Shown: positions 31,748-43,499, numbered from the stretch's first letter. The stretch is DNA of 64,000 nucleotides from Anastrepha obliqua (GCF_027943255.1 NC_072897.1:42072044-42136043), one strand, 5' to 3'. Program-made: numbers and translations. Notes: generated from the letters alone by a model not told the origin.

Positions 31748-32606
31748 CTTGAGCTTTAACATATCCCCACAAAAAATAATCTAAAGGCGTTATATCGTAC
31801 GATCTGGGTGGCTGATTGACAGGTACCGAACGTGAAATAAAATGTTCACCGAACTCCCCCCTCCACAAGTCCACTGTTACGCGTGCTGTGTGGTATGTGG
31901 CACCGTTTTGCTGAAACCACATGTCATGCAAGTCAAGCTCTTGCATTTTGGGCAAAAAAAAAGTTACGTTACGGTTCGCAGCAAGTACGGTCCAATGATA
32001 CCTCCAGCTCATAAACCGTACCAAACTGTGACCTTTTCTAGATGCATTGGTAGCTCTTGCAATTCTTCTGGCTGATCTTCACTCCAAAATCGACAATTCT
32101 GCTTATTTACGTACCCATTGATCCAAAAATGAGCAGCGTCGCTGAACACAATTTTTCGATAAAAAAGTGAACCTTCGCCCAACTTTCCAAGAGCCCATTC
32201 ACCAAAAATTCTGCGTTGCGGTAGTTTTGCGGTATTTTGAAAGGCTTCACACCTAAATCCTTTCGCAAAATTCTCCACGTTGTTGAGTAACGGAGGCCAT
32301 CGATAATTGATGGTCATCATTAACACTGGGTGATACAGCTGCGATATTTTCTTCAGTTCGCACCCTACGTAAGCGTGTTGGTGGTTTGATGTCCAATAAT
32401 GTAAATTTGGTTCTAAATTTAGTCACAATAGCTCGAATAGCCGCTTCATTGGGTCCATTAAACTGATCATAAAATGGAAGAAGCGCGCGATAAACTTTCT
32501 TAACAGAACACGCATTTTTATAATAAAATTCAATGGTTTGCAAGCGTTGTTCGTTTGTAAGACGATTCATGGTTAAATTATAGACCAAACTGAAGATGTT
32601 TGACAA
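31748..32606 (-). pseudogene. DD41D transposase, broken and catalytically changed
   Basis: N-terminus MNRLTNEQRLQTIEFYYKNA (start near 32570) with HTH, then frameshifts near 32250 and 32010. The catalytic pieces are KIVFSDAAHFWINGYVNKQN, MWFQQNGATYHTA and YDITPLDYFLWGYVK. The second Asp is Asn here (FQQDGA in relatives), and 41 residues separate it from the Asp in PLDY. The same spacing as at 1443-2429 but a different family by TIR and sequence. Its C-terminus continues left of the Jockey insertion (30170-30345), where the strand still reads as decayed coding sequence. Confidence 0.75.
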
Positions 32607-32679
32607 TGAAACAAAACACGAAACGTGCGTCAGCTGTTTAAACCAACTGTTTAAAAAGATAATAGCTAAAAAATGATAG

Positions 32680-33336
32680 GTAGTGTGTAAGATACGCTAG
32701 CCAATTACACCCTTTACGAAAAGATGACACAATGGAGAGTTTTGAATGAACATTAATACTCCGATCATCGCTATATAGAAATAAGATTTGAGGGAAGCCG
32801 CCCACGGGCCCCCTGCCAGCACGAATTTGAAAAAGACCAACGGAGGAACCACAGAGGTATCTAGATTGCGTAAACTCCTTACAAAAAATGACTATTCCTC
32901 CGGATACATCCAAAAACCGGATAAGAGTTGGTCTATCTTGAGTTGGAAAACTATAAATTTGTTAGTGGACACACACTTTCCCAGCAACAAATCACCTATT
33001 ATATTATAATACATACATTTTAATTTTATAATACTTATGCCATTGAAGATATAATCACTGAAACTAGGATAACCTGGGCAGTGAACACCCTTAAACCATT
33101 TAAATCACCAGGTCCAGATGGATTATTCCCGGCTCTAATACAATATTCACTCAACTACATATATTATGGAGTGGTTAACGGTTATATTCAAGGCTGCTCT
33201 GAAGCACAAATGCGTTCCATCCGTATGGAAAGAAGTAAAAGTTCACTTTATTCCTTAGGCAGGAAAAAGCTCACACATAACAGGATTTTAGGCTAATTAG
33301 TTTATTCTAATTTTTACTAAAAACATTAGAAAGGAT
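32680..33336 (+). pseudogene. LINE 5 endonuclease end and RT fingers
   Basis: TQWRVLNEH then YSDHRYIEIRFEGS (32728-32790). The RT entry reads RNHRG...VSRLRKLLTKNDYSSGY and KPDKSWSILS, then LKPFKSPGPDGLFPALIQYS (33087-33146). Frameshifts and small deletions follow. Cut at 33336 by LINE 3. Confidence 0.7.
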
Positions 33337-33348
33337 AATAGAAGAGTA
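33336..33348 (+). repeat. Target-site duplication of LINE 3, left copy
   Basis: TAATAGAAGAGTA, identical to 39037-39049. Confidence 0.9.
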
Positions 33349-33696
33349 CCTCATCATGTTGGTCTCCTTGCCGCGGAGATGAGGCTTAAGTGGTGATTTA
33401 GCCCTCATATCATGAAGGCTAACTCACCACGAACTAAGAGGGAAGCTCCATATGGGGATTGGATTGCCAGTTCGGCACTGAATGGCTAGCCAATCCCTAT
33501 GAGGAGATCACCGCACCGACGTTCCCATCGTCCCTAACCCTGGTATCCCATCTTATCCTTACCCTACTCCCCCCCCTAATCCAGGGTGTTATGCGATACC
33601 GTGCCCACTGGATGGTTTGCAGCCAGGGGTATCCGGCTGTATTCTAACGGCGCCCTCCTGATACCGGGTCACCTCAGGAGGTAAAATGACCTTGCC

Positions 33697-35309
33697 ATGG
33701 CAGAGGGGACTGCCATGGTCGACGTTTCCCCTTTCCCCCCTAAAAAGCTTAGTCCGCCACGCTTGCCACGTCGAGCAGCGCGGACGAAAATGAATATGAA
33801 AATGTATAAAAAAACCGTAGCCTCGGATAAAGGCACAAACAAAACGAGACCCAACCCTACAGGAAGGTCAGGTCTTTCGTCAGGAAAGACCACGCATACG
33901 AGCGGCGCCAAGCCTGTGGCTAAGCCAGGGCCTGGCTCTCACTCCGTCCCTTCAGGGATCGCCTCCACGGCAGCGAGGCCTATTACTGGTAGCCATCCCA
34001 ACCCTGTCTCAAGACAAGTTGGTGATGACATCCCATCTACATCTGGGGCCAGAAGTAGACCCCCCCTCGCAACAAAACCTTCGGGAAGCAAGGACGGCCC
34101 TGTCCCAAGACAAGCCGAGCTTGCTGTCTCCGTCACTCCAGGCGACACGGGAACTCCAGAAGGAGCAACACCCAAATCAACGTCGGTGGCACCAGACCAC
34201 ATGGCTCAGCCAATGGTTTCTGGAGCTCGCCCTTCTGACACAATCACTGCCCCGGGTGGTACCCACCCCCGGAAGCAAATTAGTGGTTCAGAAATGTACT
34301 ACCGTACCAAGCGTTCAGCCTTCAGGATCCTGGAGAGACTGAAGGACACTAAACCAGAGGATCTGACGGAGGAGCAGTCAGACTCCAAAGCGTGAGCTGA
34401 AGCCTTCATAGCCAAACACCGGGAGAAGGCTAAATGGACTCTGCGCAAGGCAAGCGCAAAAGGTCGAGTGAGGGGACATCGGCAGAAGCCAAAAGATCCA
34501 AGGTGTCCGCCACTCAAACAACCAAAGTTCTCAAAAAATCTTTTGCGGAAGTAGCGAAAGGAAGTCACATAAGGGCGGTGATTGATCGCAGTTCCCATGA
34601 CGGTGCGATCACGCAAGCAAACTGGGATCTGATAAGCAGGAGTCTGTGGAAAGTCTACAGGGACATCCTGCAAGAAAATCCAGGACCCCCACCCAGCTGC
34701 TCAGACGCGGGTTGGTTCCAATCACGCGTCAAATTAACCAGGTGCGCTGATCAACGATCGGTCGATCTATACACTTTGGCAATCAAACGCATAGGGGAGC
34801 CTTGGCCAGGGGCCCGCCTCGACGTGGTCCTCCGTGAAGACATCCCCAATCGGCCAAGATCAAGAGCCTGGATACCAGAGTTCCACACCGACCCAGAGGA
34901 AGTGTTGGAACTGCTCAAACTAGGCAACCCCGAGCTACCTACCAGCGATTGGAAAGTAGCAAAGATTGGCGAAGTGGATGGCAAGAGGAGACTAGCGGTG
35001 ATCATCCTAAATGAGGAATCACTGGATCCACTCGCTAACCTGAAATGGAAGGTGAACTACGGCTTCCAATCACTGACACTCCATGTCTACAGACAGGATG
35101 TAGCCAGTAAAGGCAGCTCCGCAGATAACTTGACGTCATCCGCGGAGGAGACGACGGTTGCGTTAGACAACCTAACGGACGACGAGGTGGCATCCAATTC
35201 CGGTATGGTAGGCGAACTCTTCCGAAGGGTTACCCTAGAGGATATGGGGGAATATTCCGATCATCTCAGACGCTCTGGAGGACGAGGAATATATTCCCAC
35301 TTCCTCTGA
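33697..35309 (+). pseudogene. LINE 3 ORF1 (gag-like), one stop and one frameshift
   Basis: The first frame starts MAEGTAMVDVSPFPPKK; a basic, Pro/Ser/Gly-rich segment leads to YYRTKRSAFRILERLKD and a TGA at 34393-34395. The same frame continues AEAFIAKHREKAKWTLRKA, then shifts near 34440-34470 to the second frame: KRKRSSEG, KKSFAEVAKGSHIRAVIDRS, ILQENPGPPPSCSDAGWF, RCADQRSVDLYTLAI, LGNPELPTSDWKVAKI and VNYGFQSLTLHVYRQD. It ends at 35309 with an acidic tail. No CCHC knuckles are obvious. ORF1 would package LINE RNA. Only two lesions break it. Confidence 0.8.
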
Positions 35310-35365
35310 CGAGGAGATCGCTGACCAAACCGTGGTTGGCTGTCATCTAACAACGCACACCAACG

Positions 35366-38300
35366 ATGGTGGGGGTTGTACAGATCAACCTCCACCATAG
35401 TAAGGCGGCCTCAGCCGCACTCATCCTCCGTCTCGCTGAAAGAGAAGAGGAAATCGCTCTCATCCAAGAACCATGGGTCATAAAAGATCGGGTTTGCGGG
35501 TTGAGTAACAAAGATTTTAAACTGGTCTATGTCACCGACAAAGGTAAACCCAGGTCGTGTATACTAGTGAAAAAACATATTAATGTATTCTTATTGATGC
35601 AATTTAGCGATGCGGACAACGCAGTTATATCAGTGGAGTCCTGCGGAAGGACAATATGGCTTGCCTCGTCCTACATGGCACATGACGCGGTACAACCACC
35701 ACCATCTCCACTCCTAAGAGGTGCAACAGAGGAAGCCGCGAGACGTGGCATACCACTAATCCTGGGCGCAGATGCAAATGCTCACCATCATGTCTGGGGT
35801 AGTACAGACACTAACGAACGCGGTGAGTACATTTTTGAATTCATCATGTGTAACTATCTTCATATTAGCAATATAGGCGACTCCCCTACCTTCGTAACAG
35901 CTACTAGAAGGGAAGTTCTGGACATTACGTGTGTCAATGAACGGGGGTCACAAATTGTAAGAGACTGGAGAGTGTCTAAAGACAACTCCTTCTCAGACCA
36001 CAGGTACCTAACGTATAGCATTGAATTACCAATTAAACTGTGTAAACCGGTCGTGAACCGCAAACGCACAAACTGGGGTATGTTCGAAAACATTGTAGCC
36101 AACAACCTTACGGGCATGACATACCAAATTAACTCCGAGCTACAACTCGACTCTACTGTTGATGAACTGACTTCAGCATTTCAACAGGCTGCGAAAGCAG
36201 CCTGCCCTCCGAGGACGAAAAGAGGCAAACCGAAACCTCTATGGTGGTCCACAGACATAGCAGACCTAAGAAGAGAATGCAGAACCAAGTATAACGAAGC
36301 GAGAAGAACTAACTCGTGGGATGGATACAAAGACTGTCAACGCAGATTTAAGTATGCCATTAGGGCAGCTAAAACGGCGTCTTGGAGAGATTTCTGTCAA
36401 AAGATAGATAGTACCTCTGAGACAAGTAGACTCAGGAAAGTTATATCAATGAGCCACAGCAACCCTAGTTACCTCATCAAAGAGGACGGCAATTGGACAA
36501 CTAATAGTGAAGAAACACTAGAATTACTATTGCAGACACACTTCCCAGGTTGTCTATGCAATGAAGATGGTAGAACTCATCCTACAGTTCTCAATGGGGG
36601 TCCTCCAATAGATTTTATTACGGAGGACAATATAAAATCTGCCATTGGCAGTTTCAAACCTTATAAATCGCCGGGACCAGATGGAATCATCCCCGCCGAC
36701 CTGCAACACACAATTAGTATGATTGCACCTAGACTCGTCTCAATTTTTGAGGCAGTAGTACGACTTAGTTATATCCCCAAGAAATGGGCGGAAGTAAAAG
36801 TGGTCTTCATTGCCAAAGCAGGAAAAACCACACATACGAGACCGAAGGACTACAGGCCGATCAGCCTATCATCCTTCCTGTTAAAAACTTTAGAGCGATT
36901 GCTAGATGGGCACATCAAGGGGAAGATTGGCAACAAGCTATCACCTTCCCAACATGCATACAACAAAGGCAAATCAGTAGAGACGGCGCTTCACTCGCTG
37001 GTCGACACGATTGAGAAATCACTTCACTATAAGGAATACACCCTTGCTGTCTTTCTAGACATCGAGGGTGCTTTCAATAACATACACCCGGAAGCAATTA
37101 CCAAATCGCTAACAGAAATGGGAGTAAACAGAGCGCTCGTCTCGCTCATAGAGCGAATGCTAGTCGGGCGGACGATTCGCGCAGATTTGGGTGAAACATC
37201 CATCAAGAAATTTCCGATCAGGGGCACACCGCAGGGTGGGGTAATCTCTCCACTTCTATGGAACCTGACCGTCAATAATCTCCTTCAGGAGCTAGAAAAA
37301 ATGGGAGGTAAGGTAATCTCATACGCAGATGATATTGTAATAGCAATCTCTGGCAAACACCTTCCAACTATGTGTGATCTTCAACAAAGAGCTCTCAACA
37401 GACTATCACTATGGTGCAAGAGTCGAGGACTAGAAGTAAATCCGGGAAAAACGGAACTGATACTGTTTAGCAGGAAACACAAAACACCTGCTCTTCAACA
37501 AATTCTTTTGGGGGGAAAACCCCTTAAAGTAACAGAAAACGCTAAATACTTAGGACTTGTACTAGATAGGAAGCTAAATTGGGGACTCACAGTCGCAGAC
37601 AGAGTACGCAAAGCTACGACGGCGCTATACTCCTGTGGCAGGCTCGTTGGGAAAAAATGGGGTTTGAAGCCCAGTATGATACACTGGCTGTACACAGCAG
37701 TAATTAGGCCAATTCTCTACTACGGTATTGCAATATGGTGGAACGCCCTGGAGAAGGGCGTGCACATCAAAAGGGTTGACAGAGTCCAAAGACTTGCATC
37801 TGTTCTTATCACCGGTGCAATGTCAACCACACCGTCGAAAGCACTAAATGTGATACTAAACTTCCTTCCGGTAGACCTGCAGGCAAAGTACATGGCGCGC
37901 AGTGCAGCAATAAGGCTGAGCACTTTAAGTAAGTGGTCAAACACAATTTATGGCCACGACAAAATCCTGGATGGCACGTTGGGACTTCCCAGACAGGTGG
38001 ACTACACAATTCCGCCTACACTTGCCACTACAACGTTCGTGACCCTCCTACCCACGAGGGAAGAGTGGGAACGTGACGTGGTAAGACAGGGCGAGTCCAT
38101 CCATGTATACACAGATGGCTCAAAGCTCGATGGCAGGGTGGGCGGGGGTGTGTATTCCGAGCATCTGGGGATTTCCTTCAGTTTTCGGCTCCCCAACTAC
38201 TGTAGTGTCTTTCAGGCTGAACTGATGGCAATAATGAAAGCCGTGACACTGGTACAGTGTGATGCGATATCTGGTGATGATATCTACATTTTCACTGATA

Positions 38301-38947
38301 GCCAGGCGGCGATAAAATCCCTCACTAAACAGTCGACAACCTCTAAGGTAGCCATGAAATGCCGCACATCTCTTAACGAGATGGCTGAGTCATTTCACCT
38401 AACGATAGCATAGGTTCCTGGCCATTGCGACATAGAGGGGAACTGCAGAGCTGATGAACTCGCGAAAATCGGCACCAAACTGACTGATGAGCACATAGAC
38501 ACTGATATAGGTATACCCTTGCAAACATGTAGACTACATATCCACGAGGAAATTGTAAGAATAGCGAATGAAAGATGGCGAAACGAAGCCACTTGCAAAA
38601 TAGCCCGACAGATGTGGCCGACTCTCAATGCTAAACGCACAGAACTTCTACTAAGGAGAGACAAACATAGTCTCAACATACTGACTTCAGTCATAACGGG
38701 GCACTGCCTAATTGGTAGGCACGCCCAGAGAATAGGTATGCAAACACATGACTTCTGCAGAAGTTGTCTAGACGAGGAAGAGGAAGAGACGATTCCGCAC
38801 CTTCTGTGCCATTGTCCTGCTCTATCCAGACGCAGACTCGCCAATTTGGGCAAACATTTCTTTAATGAACTAGAAGATCTCGGCTCTGTCGAAATTAAGG
38901 ATCTAGCAAAATTTTTGAATAGTACACTGTGGTTTCAGGAGGGATAA
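35366..38947 (+). pseudogene. LINE 3 ORF2: endonuclease, RT and RNase H with one nonsense codon
   Basis: Starts ATG 35366 (MVGVVQINLHHSKAASAAL), 56 bp after ORF1. Endonuclease: ALIQEPWVIKDRVCG, LGADANAHHHVWGS, EVLDITCVNE and SFSDHRYLTY. RT: KSPGPDGIIPADLQH, RPKDYRPISLSSFLLK, QHAYNKGKSVETALH, FLDIEGAFNN, TPQGGVISPLLWNL and SYADDIVIAISG. RNase H: VYTDGSKLDGRVGGG, FQAELMAIMKA and FTDSQAAIKSL. The only break is TAG at 38411-38413, where relatives have Trp before VPGH; the frame continues VPGHCDIEGNCRADELA and a finger CRSCLDEEEEETIPHLLCHC, ending at 38945-38947. The length of about 1193 codons is normal for the group. The endonuclease and RT would still be translated as a 1015-residue protein. 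Confidence 0.9.
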
Positions 38948-39019
38948 GGGCTAGTTTCCCCATGCGGCATCACAATGGGCTACGAGCCTGAGTGTGTCCA
39001 CAATGGACAACCGCTTCAA

Positions 39020-39039
39020 CCTAACCTAACCTAACCTAA
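39020..39039 (+). repeat. (CCTAA)4 tail of LINE 3
   Basis: Four perfect CCTAA units replace a poly(A) tail. CCTAA/TTAGG is also the canonical insect telomere unit. Related tails end LINE 1 (about 17636-17652) and LINE 5 (CCTA units, 42440-42455). Confidence 0.85.
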
Positions 39040-39049
39040 TAGAAGAGTA
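39037..39049 (+). repeat. Target-site duplication of LINE 3, right copy
   Basis: TAATAGAAGAGTA, as at 33336-33348. Confidence 0.9.
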
Positions 39050-39166
39050 TATTTAAGCTAATATCAACCCCAACAAGCTTATTATCTCACAACATTCGTA
39101 CTGTAAAGAAAAATCCACAGAAATAGCCCTTAACTCCTTTGTTACAAAAATCGAAAAGTCAATCTA
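39050..39166 (+). pseudogene. LINE 5 reverse transcriptase fragment
   Basis: LISQHSYCKEKSTEIALNSF and VTKIEKSIYN match the QHAY-KGKS-E-ALH--V--IEKS block of LINE RTs. Cut at 39169 by family A. Confidence 0.8.
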
Positions 39167-39169
39167 TAA

Positions 39170-41976
39170 CACTGCGTTACAAAAACGAACTTTTTTTCTG
39201 TCCTATGAACCAAATATACTTTTTCGGAAAGGGGAGAAAAAATAAAAATATACGTGTATCGCCGATTTTCATGTACACGTTGGAATTTTTTTTTATGTAT
39301 AAAATATAGAGCTCGTAGTCCGCCTGTGTGAAAAACTTTGGATCAATTTTTAACCCTTTTTCCGTGATCCAATCGCGCTGAATTTCTGCAGGCAGACTCG
39401 TGGAAATGTTTCTATTATGTAAAATAAATTATAAATAAAAATAGAAATAAATATAAAAAATAATATAATATAAAAATTTTATCAATTCTCAGATTTTCTT
39501 GAATTTTTTTTTTCTAAAAAAAAAATTTTTTCTAAATTTTCGGCATAACTTGAAGGGACTCCAAATTTTTAAACAACTTATTAACCTTTAATTTATTGTT
39601 TCATACAACACACTCTGTGCCGTTTGTGTGTTTGTTACAGTTCCGGAAGTTCCGATCATCTGACAGTTGCGCTACTAGGAGACGTATACTTTGACAATTG
39701 TTTTAAGTTCTGTTGCGCGAAAACATCTTTCGGTATATTTCATCTTACGAAAAATGCAGTGGTGCGTTTGTGGCTTATTCGCACCAAGTAAAAATTTTAA
39801 AAATATTACGAAAACAGTGGTTAATTCGTTTCAGAAAATATTCAAGACTGCTTATGTTCCTTACTTGTGGTATACTCCGGAAGTCGTGTGCGACTATTGC
39901 TATAGAAATTTATGCAAGTTTACTGATGGAAGGTCAACAATAAAGTACTCTGTACCAACAATTTGTCTACCACGTACGGAGCACTGCAGTGAACTGTGCT
40001 ACTTTTGCGTAACTTTTACTCAAACTAAAGGGTACCAATACTTTCGCCGTAACAAAATTCGCTACGCTAATGTAGAATCGGTTATTCCAGCGGTTCTGTA
40101 CTCACCAGAAGAACGTATAGCGGCTTTAATGGAGATTTTTGATGATGTTCCCGAATTAAGGGATGGAGAACCAACAGTAGCACCAACAATGCTGTCAACA
40201 TTTCTTGCATCGAATGCGAGATGCGGGGAACCAGAAGTATCGGAATTTGTACCAACACCCAGTGAACTTGGGACTGCAGTGCCGCATTTAGTAACACAAG
40301 CCGACTTCAATGACCTTGTACGAGAAGGAAATTTGTCAAAGAGAACAGCCGAACTCTTTGCATCACGCTTTAAGTGGAATATAGTGGCGGCCGATTTTAA
40401 AATAACAGCCGCTCGTGATCGACGTAGCAGTATTCCATATGACGAATTTTTTAAATTGCACGAAGATAGGGAAAAAAACCTGGCTTATTGTTGTGATATT
40501 GATTCGATGTTTGAAAAAATTGGTTACCCTCATATTTCAGAGGAGTGGCGACTTTTCATCGATGCATCGGTCAACAGCCTTAAAGTAGTGCTGCTTCACA
40601 TCGGTAACAAACATCCAGCTGTCCCGATCGCATATGCCACCAACCTCAAAGAAACATACGAAGGCATGGAATTAATATTACATATGATAAACTACCAAGA
40701 GCATAATTGGAAAATATGCTGCGATCTAAAAGTGGTCGGATTACTCATGGGTGTTAAGCGTGGATTTCCAACCCACCAGTGCTTTTTGTGTACATGGGAA
40801 GGTCGCAAAAGAGATCAGCATTACACTGAATTTAAGTGGAAGCCGCGAACATGCTACAAAGTAGGCGTAGAAAGTATAGAAAATCTACCATTAGTGCAGC
40901 CATCTCAAATCATTTTGCCATCACTACACATTAAGCGCGGTGTCGTATCAAATTTTGTTAAAAACTGGATCGTGAGGGCAAGGCGATTGCAAGTTTGCGC
41001 AATATTTTTCTGAAACTGAGCGGCGCAAAGATTCATGCAGGTATTGTTTTTACGAAGGCTTTTAGTAACTTTATTTTTTTAATGATGTGTATAATTTGAG
41101 GTGTTTTCAGTGGTCCGTAGATAAAAAAAAATAGTTGCAAGTTAGGAATTTTCATCAAAATTGAATGCTATCGAACAACGTGCATGGAAAGGCACAGTTG
41201 CTGTTATTGAGCAGTTTCTTGGCAACAAACGAGCTGACTATTATAAAAATATTGTTGCAGAAATGATTTCGGCATATGGCGAAATGGGCATATTAATGTC
41301 GCTAAAGATCCATTTCCTTCACAATCATTTAGATTGTTTCCCTGGTGATTTAGGAGCTTGTAGCGATGAACATGGCGAAAGGTTCCATCAAGACATTGCG
41401 GCTATTGAAAAGCGCTTTAAAGGACAAGACATTACGCATATGCTTGGCGAATACTGTTGGTCTATTTGTCGCGATACTGACACAAATGCTTACAAACGCA
41501 AAAATAAAAGGCCTAAGTTTCTTTAAAAGCATTAAAGTTTTTAATGTAACAATTTTTAATTTGAATATAACAAAATTAATAAAAAAATTCGGGGTTTTAT
41601 ATCTCTATTGTAATGCGGAGTGAAATACCTCTCTTTTGATAGCCACATCGGCATGTCTCATGCAATTTTTTTTTTTAATTTGGAACAGGTGGCAACCCTG
41701 TGAAACATTGTCAGTGGCAACACCTAGGTGAAAAGTCTAGAAATGTCATACACTATATGTGTGCCCGATTTCATTCAAATCCGTTAAACTAATCCTGAGA
41801 TCGTGTGGCTATACAGATATGCATACAAGAATTGCTCGTTTAAAGTTATGAAATAATATACAAAAAAAAATTGTGGCGTGTACATGAAAATGGCCGATAC
41901 ACGTGTATTTTTATTTTTTAACCCCTTTCCGAAAAAGTATATTTGGTTCATAGGACAGAATGTGTGTAACGCGGTG
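39170..41976 (+). mobile_element. Family A DNA transposon, copy 2, complete ends
   Basis: The 2.81-kb element has TIRs of about 100 bp (39170-39279, 41877-41976): terminal CACTGCGTTAC against the complement of GTAACGCGGTG, then a long shared block after a small length difference. TAA flanks both ends (39167-39169, 41977-41979), a 3-bp TWA duplication. It encodes one transposase-like gene. It interrupts LINE 5. Confidence 0.88.
39754..41526 (+). pseudogene. Family A transposase-like protein, broken
   Basis: From ATG 39754: MQWCVCGLFAPSK, a Cys-rich N-terminus (CDYC, CSELCYFC; possible zinc binding), a linker with LVREGNLSKRTAELFASRFK, then an RNase H-like core: LFIDASVNSLKVVLLHIGNK (Asp 270), ICCDLKVVGLLMG (Asp 324), CFLCTWEGRKRDQHY and LPSLHIKRGVVSNFVK. 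A frameshift in the A run near 40960 is followed by REGKAIASLRNIF; a probable intron or decay covers 41030-41150, where GP-stop-IKK suggests a lost GPQI. The last frame (41161-41526) holds LNAIEQRAWKGTV, MSLKIHFLHNHLDCFPGDLG and SDEHGERFHQDI. The family recurs in arthropods and cnidarians in my memory, as uncharacterised proteins. A DD(E/D) transposase role is inference. Confidence 0.65.
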
Positions 41977-41979
41977 TAA

Positions 41980-42455
41980 TGAGATACGAAAACCCTCAAC
42001 AAGGAAAAGTTGGCCAAACGAACTAAGCAGGCAGACATGGCCGAAGTAAAACAGCGGTCGATCAAAGAGCTTGTTAAGATTTAGCAGGGAAGTTATAAGA
42101 AACATGATAGGGGTACTAACTGGTCATTGTAAGATACCACGCAAGGAGGTTAGGACTCCCATATTACGATTTCTGTAGAAGCTGTCTTAACACAGAAGAA
42201 GAAGAAAGAGTCAGACAACTTTTATGTGAGTGTGAAAGTTTAGCCATAAGGAGGCTCCACACTCTTGGTACGGCATTTTTAACTGATTTAGCGGGCATAG
42301 CGCATTTGAAACCAACGAAGCTTTGCTCGGTTATTAAAGCTACCGGTTGGTTTAAAAAGGAACCCATAGAGTAAGGATAAATTCTAGTGGTATCACAATG
42401 GATCTACGAAAGATCTAAGTCTGTCAATGCAATAGGATGACCTACCTACCTACCT
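41980..42455 (+). pseudogene. LINE 5 C-terminal finger and 3' UTR
   Basis: RSKSLLRF-REVIRNMIGVLTGHC, then after a frameshift YDFCRSCLNTEEEERVRQLL and CECESLAIRRLHTLGTAFLT match the LINE 3 C-terminus. The UTR has GGTATCACAATGG, as in LINE 1, and ends ACCTACCTACCTACCT. Confidence 0.75.
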
Positions 42456-43440
42456 GAGCACCAGATCTATACGGATGATATTTTAGTCTACACAAGGAAC
42501 TCTCTAAATAGATAAAGGATGTTAGAAATAGCTCTTTTAGTGAGTACTTAAAATGCGCGAAAAAATATTCACAACCAGCTACACAATATCCACCAATAAT
42601 AAAATCAGATACCACATGAGCAAAAAACCAATATAGAGAAAGCTAATACCTTCTCTCAATGCTTTAAAAATATCTTCAAGCCTTACGACATATCATGTTA
42701 TCACAACGGTCGTGACGAAGATTCCTGCAGTAATGGATACTGAATTATGGGATGAAATAAAAAAATTAAAATGACTTTTTATCTGGGTAATCCTAAAACG
42801 GTGATACTACCCATCCTTTACCTAATTTTTACATCCGATTTGTCTACCGATCCGAAGTGCGTCACATTAACGTTTTGCAGACAACGCCGCTATCTCGTCA
42901 ATTGGAAATACTCAGTTTGAGTTAATTGCAAATCTTCAAATACATTTCAACAGAATCTATGAGTGGATAGTTACTTGGCGCATATAATTTAATGATATGA
43001 TAAATTAAGGTATCTTCCACCATATATATTATCATAACACGGAGAAATACCTGGGTATGAATCTTGACGGCAAACTCAGATGGAATGCTCATGTAATAAA
43101 GAAAAGTGAAGAACTTGATATTAAATTCAGAAAAATTTGGCTTTTAGGTAAAATACATCTCTACAAGCAAATGCTAAAACTAATTTGATCGTATGGGATC
43201 AAACTATGGGATTGCTCAAGCTCCAGCATCATACTCCAAGTCCAAAGGTTCCAGAATAAAGTATTGCGATGCGTTACAACAGCGAAGCGTCAGCGCTCAC
43301 AAACCAACACAAACGGTTTGAAAGATTGAAACGCCAAAAGCCGGACCACCTCATTCATTAATTAGCTCCTTTGCAAGTCTTGTGCAAAGCATATCATAGT
43401 AATTGTATTATAAAAAAGGCAAAGAAAATGTATTGTTATT
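42456..43440 (+). pseudogene. Decayed Jockey-like LINE reverse transcriptase
   Basis: Across stops: ILYLIFTSDLSTDPK (palm), a degraded FADD region near 42870-42890, PGYESRRQTQME and LLGKIHLYKQMLKTNLIVWD (thumb). No frame is longer than about 60 codons. Order is correct for a plus-strand LINE. Confidence 0.5.
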
Positions 43441-43499
43441 TTATTTGTTGTTGACTAGTTACAATGCAAATGGAATATATGTACAAAAAACAAATTTAA

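Larger units (their letters stand above)
30073..32675 (-). mobile_element. DD41D mariner-like transposon, split by a Jockey LINE
   Basis: Left end AAGGGTGATTTTTTAAGAGC next to TA; the right end near 32660-32675 (AGCTAAAAAATGATAGG) is a shortened inverted match. The element interrupts the LINE 5 endonuclease, whose two parts lie at 30071 and about 32680. A Jockey LINE (30353-31739) is inserted within it. Confidence 0.65.
33349..39036 (+). mobile_element. LINE 3, near full-length RNase H-bearing LINE with CCTAA tail
   Basis: About 5.69 kb, flanked by a perfect 13-bp duplication. It has a 5' UTR (33349-33696), ORF1, ORF2 with endonuclease, RT and RNase H, a 3' UTR and a tail of four CCTAA units (39020-39039, the last overlapping the duplication). 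It was inserted into LINE 5 in the same orientation. Confidence 0.92.
28660..42455 (+). mobile_element. LINE 5, split by three insertions
   Basis: Pieces in the same orientation: ORF1 and endonuclease (28660-30071), endonuclease end and RT fingers (about 32680-33336), RT (39050-39166), C-terminal finger and 3' UTR (41980-42455, ending in CCTA repeats). Between them lie a DD41D element, LINE 3 and family A. RT palm and RNase H are absent between 39166 and 41980, so the LINE also had an internal deletion. Confidence 0.7.

Noticed and set aside
39020..39039. Interstitial telomere array
   Set aside because: Only four units, exactly at a LINE 3' end next to its target duplication, so a LINE tail is the simpler reading.
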